DNA of 26,802 nt from Treponema sp. UBA6852 (lineage in GTDB: Bacteria; Spirochaetota; Spirochaetia; Treponematales; Treponemataceae). Shown piece after piece: positions 21,634 to 26,802 of the stretch. Position 1 is the stretch's first letter. Each line of letters begins with the position of its first letter. Below the pieces are notes generated by a model, which was given only the letters and a program-made list of their open reading frames with translations, was not told the origin of the DNA and searched no databases. The position numbers and the translations under genes were made by a program. The DNA lies in NCBI GenBank assembly GCA_002449305.1, contig DKDI01000023.1, forward strand, positions 1 to 26,802, given 5' to 3'.

Positions 21634-22647
21634 GTGGCGCGTTCTCGCAAATACAAGAGATTAGAAAAAAATATAGTTTCCCGTATTATGCATGCCTTTA
21701 GACTTTTCTTTATTTCTATAGGCAAGGTTTGCGCAAATGTCATAAAATTCTTTGACGGAAAACTTACTTTGATGATTGTTCCGCATTCGCAAGGAAAAGT
21801 TTTTAGCGTGCAGACAAACGTTTTTGCGCTTGTCCTCGGAATTATTCTTGCAGTTGGAATTACAGGCTCGTTTGTTTACTTTAATCAGAAAAACGCTTCT
21901 TCCGGACTTGAAATTTCACGGCTCAGAGACGAAAACAGAGAAACTCTTGCAAGCCTTGACGAGCTTAGAGACGAAAACAACAATCTTCTTCAGACTGCAA
22001 AAAAATTCCAGTCAACTTTAAGCCAGTCTCTTTCACTTTTGGGAATAAACCAGAACACTGGAACTTCAAAATCAGCCGGAAAAAATTCAGATCTTTCATC
22101 TTTGTTTGACACGCAGGATATAACTTCAGGCTCTTTAAAGGAAACTTCCGACATAAAGCAGCTTACGGCTTATTTGGAAAGCGCAGTTCGCCCAGTTGAG
22201 CAGATTGGAAAAATGCTTGAAAACCAAGGTGCGCTTTTTTCTGACATTCCGAATGTCTGGCCTGTAAAAAATGGAATTGGACATATTTCCATGGAATTTG
22301 GACAGAATATCCATCCAATCACACAGCAATGGTACATTCACAAAGGCCTTGACTTTAGTACTTGGAGGCAAGGAGATCCTGTTATTGCAACTGCAAACGG
22401 TCAGGTTGTTACAGTTGCCTACGATGACAGCTTTGGTCTTAATGTAATAATCAAGCACAAGCACGGAATTTACACACGTTACGCCCATCTTGGCACAACA
22501 CGCGTAAAGAAAGGCGACATGGTTGCTCAGCGCCAGATAATTGGAACAATCGGAAACACAGGAATCACAACAGGACCTCACCTTCATTACGAAGTCCACA
22601 TAGGTTCAGATGTAGTAGATCCTGCAAAATACATCAACGTAAAATAA
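21634..22647 (+). CDS. Membrane-anchored M23 (LytM-like) endopeptidase
   Basis: This 337-aa protein has a basic N-terminus, one membrane segment (about 63-84), a coiled coil (ISRLRDENRETLASLDELRDENNNL, ~94-120), a linker and a C-terminal M23 domain. The zinc ligands H236, D240 and H318, with H285 and H316, are all present in HKGLD, YAHLG and HLHYEVH, so it should be an active peptidoglycan endopeptidase in the periplasm. The start is GTG with CGGAG at 21623-21627. It is followed one base later by the bactofilin gene. M23 peptidases paired with bactofilins control cell shape in other bacteria, including curved and helical ones, which suggests the same here. Confidence 0.93.
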   Translation: MARSRKYKRLEKNIVSRIMHAFRLFFISIGKVCANVIKFFDGKLTLMIVPHSQGKVFSVQTNVFALVLGIILAVGITGSFVYFNQKNASSGLEISRLRDENRETLASLDELRDENNNLLQTAKKFQSTLSQSLSLLGINQNTGTSKSAGKNSDLSSLFDTQDITSGSLKETSDIKQLTAYLESAVRPVEQIGKMLENQGALFSDIPNVWPVKNGIGHISMEFGQNIHPITQQWYIHKGLDFSTWRQGDPVIATANGQVVTVAYDDSFGLNVIIKHKHGIYTRYAHLGTTRVKKGDMVAQRQIIGTIGNTGITTGPHLHYEVHIGSDVVDPAKYINVK

Positions 22648-22648
22648 T

Positions 22649-23065
22649 ATGGCTATTTTTAACGACAATATTTCCATTAACAGCATCCTTGGCGCAGGCT
22701 CTTCTGTAAAAGGCGATGCCAAAATAAACGGATTTGCTCGTATTGACGGCGATATTGACGGAAACATAGAAGCTAGCGGAAATGTTATAATCGGCGAAAA
22801 TGCCAGAATCCGCGGAAACATAAAAGCAAAATCCATAACGGTTATAGGCGGAATTGTTTTAGGCGACATTGTTGCTCCGGACTTTATAAAGCTTCTTTCC
22901 TCAAGCGTGGTGATTGGAGATTTGCAGACAAAAAAACTTGTCTCAGAAGAAGACGTTGTGCTGCACGGCCACTGTATTTCGCTTTCTGACAGTGCGGAAT
23001 TTGCATCCGCAGTTTCACGGCAAGAAAACATGAAGGCAATTTCTTCAATGTCCATAAGGATTTAA
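22649..23065 (+). CDS. Bactofilin (polymer-forming cytoskeletal protein)
   Basis: A 138-aa protein made almost wholly of short beta repeats with regularly spaced Gly and Ile/Val (DAKINGFARIDGDIDGNIEA, NVIIGENARIRGNIKA, SITVIGGIVLGDI), the right-handed beta-helix of the bactofilin/DUF583 family. Bactofilins polymerise without nucleotide and scaffold cell-wall enzymes at the membrane. The gene lies one base after an M23 peptidase, the typical partner, and one base before yaaR. No clear ribosome site is seen, so translational coupling to the M23 gene is likely. Confidence 0.93.
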   Translation: MAIFNDNISINSILGAGSSVKGDAKINGFARIDGDIDGNIEASGNVIIGENARIRGNIKAKSITVIGGIVLGDIVAPDFIKLLSSSVVIGDLQTKKLVSEEDVVLHGHCISLSDSAEFASAVSRQENMKAISSMSIRI

Positions 23066-23066
23066 A

Positions 23067-23609
23067 ATGGAAGTTGAAGGCACATCCTCAAGCCTGTATT
23101 TTTCCGCAGCAGCTTCAATAGCAAACGCTCAGGCTCAAAAAGCCCAAAAAGACGAAAAATCACAAAAGACAGACAAAGCAAGACGGAAACTTTTTTCCAG
23201 CGCAATGGAAAAGGCCCGGGAAGAATTCGCTCTGCAAAAGGACGGATTTCCCAAGGAAATTGCGGGGCTGGACACGGAAGATGCGGCAATCTACTTAAAA
23301 GATCAGGCTGACATGGCGGCGGACCGTCTAAAGGAAAAGCAGACCCCAGAAGAATTTGCTGACTACAGAAGAAAAGTGTCGCAGTTTTTAAGATACCTTG
23401 CAAAAAACAACTTTGAAGTAAAAAAAAGAGAACGGCGCGGATTCACAAGAAAAGGAAAGCCACTTGATCCGCAGTTCAAGATTGTGGTCATAAATCAGAA
23501 GCTGGACGAAATGGCAAAGTGGCTTTTAAGTTCGCACAAAGAAGCGTTCGCAATGCTTGCCCGTGTAAACGAAATCAGCGGTCTGCTTGTAGACCTTATG
23601 GCGTCATAA
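23067..23609 (+). CDS. yaaR: YaaR-family (DUF327) protein
   Basis: This 180-aa helical cytoplasmic protein has a charged Ala/Lys/Gln-rich N-terminus and then the DUF327 pattern: YRRKVSQFLRYLAKNNFEVKKRERRG around 115-140, and FKIVVINQKLDEMAKWLL near 147-164. Bacillus YaaR is about 146 aa and of uncertain function. The neighbour here is ricT, and in Bacillus yaaR and yaaT (ricT) are also neighbours, separated by holB; this synteny supports the call. AAGGA precedes the ATG. Confidence 0.85.
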   Translation: MEVEGTSSSLYFSAAASIANAQAQKAQKDEKSQKTDKARRKLFSSAMEKAREEFALQKDGFPKEIAGLDTEDAAIYLKDQADMAADRLKEKQTPEEFADYRRKVSQFLRYLAKNNFEVKKRERRGFTRKGKPLDPQFKIVVINQKLDEMAKWLLSSHKEAFAMLARVNEISGLLVDLMAS

Positions 23610-23637
23610 TTGATAAACTAAGACAACTGGAGTTTTT

Positions 23638-24561
23638 ATGTCTGATATTTTTGAAAACGATATATATGAAGAAAATGAAGATCTTGCCTCTCTTGAAGAC
23701 TCGCAGGAACCAGAAAACACCGACTCAAGGAATTTTGTTTTTCCCAAGGAACTTTATAAGCTTAAGCTGGTGTATTCATTTGAAGGAATTTACGCCACGT
23801 TTCCAGGCGGAAAGCTGAATGACGGCGACAAAGTGATTGTTCCCACACGCTACGGGCTTGACCTTGCAGAAAATCTCGGGGTTTCTAAAGTTCCCATAGG
23901 AATAAAACCGGGCGATGTTGTGCAGATTTCGCGCAAGGCAAACAATGACGACCTTGAAAAAGCTTCTTCACTTGCAGAAACTGAAAAGTCTGCATTCAAG
24001 GTGTTCCGCGAAAAAGTAGAGCATCATCATTTGGACATGAAGCTCATTTCCGTGCATTTTCTTGTGGGTGAACAAAAAGCCTTGTTTTTCTTTTCCAGCG
24101 ACAACCGGGTTGACTTCCGCGAGCTTGTAAAAGACCTTGTTTCAATCTTTAAAATGAGAATTGAACTGCGCCAGATTGGAGTGCGCGATGAATGCCGAAT
24201 TACAGGAGGACTTGGAGTATGCGGACGGCCTTACTGCTGCAACAGCATAAGCGACAAACTTCGGCCTGTAAGCATAAAAATGGCAAAGGAACAAAACCTA
24301 AGCCTTAACTCCATGAAAATCAGCGGACAGTGCGGACGCCTTTTGTGCTGCCTAAGCTATGAGTACGACTGGTATTCCGAAGCGCGCAAAAAACTCCCGA
24401 ACGAAGGCATAAGGCTTTTTTACGACGACACAAACTTCCGCGTAATTGAAGTGAACCCAATAACTTCCATGGTAAAAATGCTCGGTGAAGACGGACGCGT
24501 AATCGAAGTGAACGCCAAACGGTTTGTCCGCGAAGGCAACAGATGGAAAATCGGAAATTAA
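23638..24561 (+). CDS. ricT: RicT/YaaT-family protein (PSP1 C-terminal domain)
   Basis: This 307-aa protein contains the PSP1 C-terminal region with the Cys pattern of the RicT family: C186, C195, C200 and C201 in ECRITGGLGVCGRPYCC, and C232, C237 and C238 in QCGRLLCCL. In Bacillus, RicT joins RicA and RicF in an Fe-S complex that affects RNase Y-dependent RNA maturation. In spirochaetes the partners and role are not established. The N-terminal ~30 residues are acidic and probably disordered. TGGAG precedes the ATG. It is the last gene of the operon that starts with the M23 peptidase; I see no strong terminator after it. Confidence 0.92.
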   Translation: MSDIFENDIYEENEDLASLEDSQEPENTDSRNFVFPKELYKLKLVYSFEGIYATFPGGKLNDGDKVIVPTRYGLDLAENLGVSKVPIGIKPGDVVQISRKANNDDLEKASSLAETEKSAFKVFREKVEHHHLDMKLISVHFLVGEQKALFFFSSDNRVDFRELVKDLVSIFKMRIELRQIGVRDECRITGGLGVCGRPYCCNSISDKLRPVSIKMAKEQNLSLNSMKISGQCGRLLCCLSYEYDWYSEARKKLPNEGIRLFYDDTNFRVIEVNPITSMVKMLGEDGRVIEVNAKRFVREGNRWKIGN

Positions 24562-24584
24562 AAAACTGAAAGAACACATAACTG

Positions 24585-24613
24585 TTGAAAATAAAAATGA
24601 TAGGGAATATACT
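24585..24613 (+). promoter_or_regulatory. Promoter of the deaminase-like membrane protein gene
   Basis: TTGAAA (24585-24590), 17 bases, TATACT (24608-24613). Transcription would start near 24620, and AAGAGG (24627-24632) lies at a normal distance before the ATG at 24638. The gene therefore does not depend on the ricT operon. Confidence 0.65.
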
Positions 24614-24637
24614 TAAATCCATATCAAAGAGGTTTTT

Positions 24638-25453
24638 ATGCTTTTAGTTGACAAAAATATAAAAGAACTGGTTTTGCAGGAAAAACTTATTGTTTCAGGT
24701 TATAAAGAAGAAAATCTAAAAGGAATTGCCTACGAACTTTCTGTTGATTGCATATATGACTCTCAAAAAAACAGCGTTTTGTCTTTTGAAATGAAACCTG
24801 GAGACGTGGTTTACATAAAGACGAATGAAGAAATAGAACTTCCGCCTCAACTTACCGCTCGGATTGTTGAAAGAAATTCAGTTATGAGAATGGGACTTAA
24901 AGTTGACGGTCCTCAGTATATTCCGGGGCACAGAACATTCTGCTTTTTGCGCGTTCAAAATATTTCTGATTCCGTTCTTACAATTGCCAAAGGATTCGGA
25001 ATTGCACAGGTTGTTTTTGAAGAGCTAAAGGAAATTCCAGAGCAAACTTACGACAAGCAGCATGACGCTTCATTCAGAAACGAAAAAGATTTTGTAGGGG
25101 TTGGAAAATATCAGCCTGAATACGACAAGCTTATGAAAGAATATAAAGACGCAAAAGAAGACCTTGAATCTTTAAAAGAAAAGATTTATGGAAATGTTCT
25201 TACAATAATGGGTGTTTTTGTTTCAATTTTTACACTTGTAAGCGTGAACATTCAGGCATTTGCAAGAGAAACTATTTCTAAAAATCTAATAGCCACCGTG
25301 AATCTTTGCCTCCTTACTTGCATTGCAACTTTGCTTGGGTTTGTAATGCTTATTGTCAATAAAGGCAAGAAAAAATGGTTTAGCGCAGTTTATACTGTGT
25401 TCCTTATATTGCTTGCCTCTTCAACAATAATTCTTGCCCTGCTTAAAAACTGA
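24638..25453 (+). CDS. dCTP-deaminase/dUTPase-fold protein fused to three membrane segments
   Basis: The N-terminal ~160 residues follow the dCTP deaminase layout: AYELSVDCIY (31-40, compare SYDLRLG), RNSVMRMGL (79-87, compare RSSLARLGL), YIPGHRTFCFLRVQN (94-108, compare DPGWxGxxxLELxN) and GFGIAQVVFEEL (119-130). The Asp of DPG is Ile, and the catalytic Glu of the LEL motif is Arg (FLRVQN), so deamination is unlikely although nucleotide binding may persist. A coiled stretch (160-182) leads into membrane segments at about 186-208, 217-240 and 248-269. I infer a membrane-anchored nucleotide sensor or effector. It has its own promoter and sits beside an Rpn nuclease; a link to phage defence is conjecture. 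Cellular housekeeping of nucleotides is the alternative. Confidence 0.7.
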   Translation: MLLVDKNIKELVLQEKLIVSGYKEENLKGIAYELSVDCIYDSQKNSVLSFEMKPGDVVYIKTNEEIELPPQLTARIVERNSVMRMGLKVDGPQYIPGHRTFCFLRVQNISDSVLTIAKGFGIAQVVFEELKEIPEQTYDKQHDASFRNEKDFVGVGKYQPEYDKLMKEYKDAKEDLESLKEKIYGNVLTIMGVFVSIFTLVSVNIQAFARETISKNLIATVNLCLLTCIATLLGFVMLIVNKGKKKWFSAVYTVFLILLASSTIILALLKN

Positions 25454-25514
25454 TTTTTTAGCTGAAAACGTGCATTTTTTGATAATTTTCTGCAATTAAA
25501 TATGCGGAGGATTT

Positions 25515-26552
25515 ATGAAAGAAATGCATGAACTGACTCCCGCGGAAAAATGGGAGCGAGCGACACTTGCGGACAACTTTATCTTTTGCAAGGTAATGAC
25601 GGCAAACCCGGACTTGTGCAAGGAATTACTGGAACTTCTGCTTAACATAAAAATTGAGCGGATTGAAATTCCTGTGGCTGAAAGAAGCTTTAAAGTTGAC
25701 TACGATTCAAAGGGAATCCGATTTGACGTCTATGTAAAGGACGGAACCGGACGTTGCTTTGATATTGAAATTCAGACTACAAACAGAACGAATCTTGCTA
25801 AGCGCGCAAGGTACTACCAAGGACTCATGGACGTTGACAGCCTTGTTTCCGGCGCGGATTACAGCGAGCTTAATGAAAGCTACGTGATTTTTCTGTGCAT
25901 GGAAGACGCTTTTGGAAACGGACTGCCTGTGTATGATTTTCATCAGGTTTGCAAGCAGAATTCTGAGATTTTATTAAACGACGGAACTCACAAAGTCTTC
26001 TTTAACGCTTCAAAATATGATAAAATGCCCACGGAAAGCCTAAGGGAATTCTTTAAATTCCTTAACGGACTGAACGCGGCCTCGGACTTTACAGACCAGC
26101 TTGAGCAAAAAGTGAGGTACGCCAAGACAAATGCGCAATGGAGGCATAGGTTTATGACGTGGGAACAGGAAATGCGAATCCAAGTAAAAGAAAAATCCGA
26201 ACAGCTTGCAAAAATCATAGCAAAAGAAATGGTTGAAGACAGGGTTAATGCCATGAGAGCAGATATAGAAAAAGAAGCTAAAGAAATGGCAAATGAAATT
26301 GCGGAAGATAGAGTTAATGCCATGAGAGCAGATATAGAAAAAGAAGCCAAGGAAATGGCAAAGTCTATGGCAACAGAAATGGCTGAAAAAATGGTGGAAG
26401 AAAAAACTGCTGCCATAGCAGAAGAACAGGCAGCTGAAAAAGTTGAGGAGACTGCAAAAAATATGCTTGCGGAAAAGATTGCGCCGGAAGTGGTTGCAAG
26501 GTGCACTGGTCTTTCTTTGGAGCAGGTGAAAAAGCTTGCCAGTGAAGCGTAG
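25515..26552 (+). CDS. Rpn/PD-(D/E)XK nuclease family protein (PDDEXK_2)
   Basis: This 345-aa protein matches the Rpn-type 'putative transposase' family (PDDEXK_2), widespread and multi-copy in treponemes. The likely active site is D71 in GIRFDVYV, with E85 and Q87 in FDIEIQT. The N-terminal MKEMHELTPAEKWERATLADNFIF is typical of the family. Family members promote recA-independent recombination and act as DNA endonucleases; whether this one is a nuclease is untested. From about residue 220 the protein is a long charged helix built of A/E/K/M-rich heptad-like units, including two 23-residue repeats. It ends in a short domain (ARCTGLSLEQVKKLA). CGGAGG (25505-25510) is the ribosome site. It follows the deaminase-like gene after 61 bases. 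Confidence 0.88.
   Translation: MKEMHELTPAEKWERATLADNFIFCKVMTANPDLCKELLELLLNIKIERIEIPVAERSFKVDYDSKGIRFDVYVKDGTGRCFDIEIQTTNRTNLAKRARYYQGLMDVDSLVSGADYSELNESYVIFLCMEDAFGNGLPVYDFHQVCKQNSEILLNDGTHKVFFNASKYDKMPTESLREFFKFLNGLNAASDFTDQLEQKVRYAKTNAQWRHRFMTWEQEMRIQVKEKSEQLAKIIAKEMVEDRVNAMRADIEKEAKEMANEIAEDRVNAMRADIEKEAKEMAKSMATEMAEKMVEEKTAAIAEEQAAEKVEETAKNMLAEKIAPEVVARCTGLSLEQVKKLASEA
26235..26372 (+). repeat. Two tandem 69-bp coding repeats
   Basis: Copies at 26235-26303 and 26304-26372 encode EDRVNAMRADIEKEAKEMA plus four variable residues each. The first 57 bases differ at only four positions, all silent. This implies recent duplication under protein-level constraint, or slippage. It lies in the helical tail of the Rpn-family gene. 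Confidence 0.9.
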
Positions 26553-26649
26553 ATTCCGCTAAAGAATTCCGCGGAATTTGCCGAAAATATAGCGTTGCTT
26601 CTACAAACCGTAGGCACTTCGAAAGGTTACAAAAATTTAATTTTTTTTG

Positions 26650-26678
26650 TTGACTTATAGATTGTCTTGGGGTAGAAT
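26650..26678 (+). promoter_or_regulatory. Promoter of porin copy 2
   Basis: TTGACT (26650-26655), 17 bases, TAGAAT (26673-26678), preceded by an A/T run. Transcription would begin near 26685, within or beside the palindrome CGATA-tga-TATCG (26681-26693). The leader is about 40 bases and includes AAGGAGG. Confidence 0.75.
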
Positions 26679-26680
26679 AA

Positions 26681-26703
26681 CGATATGATATCGTATGGTA
26701 TCG
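26681..26703. promoter_or_regulatory. Palindrome and repeated TATCG at the porin copy 2 start site
   Basis: CGATA-tga-TATCG is followed directly by TATGGTATCG, so TATCG occurs twice ten bases apart. Its position just downstream of the -10 box suits a repressor site. Copy 1 has a different palindrome (3133-3151), so the two genes are probably regulated differently. Confidence 0.4.
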
Positions 26704-26725
26704 CAAAAAATAAGGAGGCTAAGAG

Positions 26726-26802
26726 ATGAAAAAGACTCTTATCGCGGTCGCAGCGGCTGCCGCACTTACAGCAACTTCTGCTTTCGCAGAAATCACATTC
26801 GG
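26726..26802 (+). CDS. Outer-membrane beta-barrel protein, copy 2 (5' end only)
   Basis: Only the first 25 codons lie in the window, encoding the complete signal peptide and the first residues EITF of the mature protein. The DNA from 26710 to 26802 is identical to the complement of 2999-3091, covering the ribosome site, signal peptide and mature start. The gene continues past the right edge and presumably encodes a paralogue of the 419-aa protein. It has its own strong promoter. Exact identity at synonymous sites points to recent duplication or gene conversion. Confidence 0.85.
   Translation, partial: MKKTLIAVAAAAALTATSAFAEITF

Noticed and set aside
26235..26372. Tandem repeat as a possible CRISPR array
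   Set aside because: There are only two direct copies without spacers, in frame within a coding region.
26565..26578. AATTCCGCGGAATT after the Rpn gene as a terminator
   Set aside because: It is a 14-bp palindrome with no loop and no T-run. It may be chance or a protein site.
25988..26617. Long minus-strand open frame opposite the Rpn gene
   Set aside because: It is an Ala/Ser/Phe-rich repeat that mirrors the A/E/K codons of the real gene, without start signals.

Overview
The window looks like a gut or rumen-type Treponema chromosome (spirochaete, moderately low GC). The evidence is indirect but consistent: a long archaeal/eukaryotic-type PheS as spirochaetes have, two copies of an outer-membrane protein gene with a C-terminal aromatic residue and MKKTLIAVAAAAALTATSAFA-type signal peptide, a bactofilin/M23 operon, YaaR and RicT side by side, and an Rpn-type PD-(D/E)XK gene of the kind amplified in treponemes. 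The species cannot be fixed from sequence alone.

Layout. 1-420: terminator of an unseen upstream gene and a promoter. 420-1694: accessory AAA/DUF4143 ATPase. 1816-3075 (-): outer-membrane beta-barrel protein. About 3241-4668: an IS110-family element with a structured leader that is a good bridge-RNA candidate. 4669-4866: half of an interspersed repeat, then two strong hairpins. 4867-7973: a DUF2804-like protein and a 670-aa protein I do not recognise. 8221-9057: ThyX. 9104-9643 (-) and 9728-10465 (+): divergent HdeD-like membrane protein and a methyltransferase. 10601-11601 (-): a small exported protein and PgsA-like phosphatidyltransferase. 11723-13072: RadA. 13296-19495 (-): a tight six-gene run (526-aa unknown, GAF-GGDEF cyclase, rhomboid protease, two exported proteins, PheS). 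19566-21358 (-): TatD and Dus with overlapping ends. 21634-24561 (+): M23 peptidase, bactofilin, YaaR, RicT. 24638-26552 (+): a membrane-anchored dCTP-deaminase-like protein and an Rpn nuclease. 26726-end (+): the start of a second copy of the outer-membrane protein gene, inverted relative to the first.

Themes. (1) The first 93 bases I can compare between the two outer-membrane protein genes (RBS, signal peptide) are identical and inverted, about 23.7 kb apart, so they could mediate inversion or gene conversion. (2) Several housekeeping genes have good -35/-10 boxes ending only 6-10 bases before the ATG, so their mRNAs are probably leaderless or nearly so. (3) A family of small palindromic repeats bounded by TGTCAT and ATGACA occupies at least five intergenic gaps, and the IS110 element sits directly against one copy. 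(4) The most novel-looking protein is the 271-aa fusion of a catalytically degenerate dCTP-deaminase fold to a coiled coil and three membrane segments, next to an Rpn nuclease in an accessory region. No tRNA, rRNA or CRISPR array was seen.
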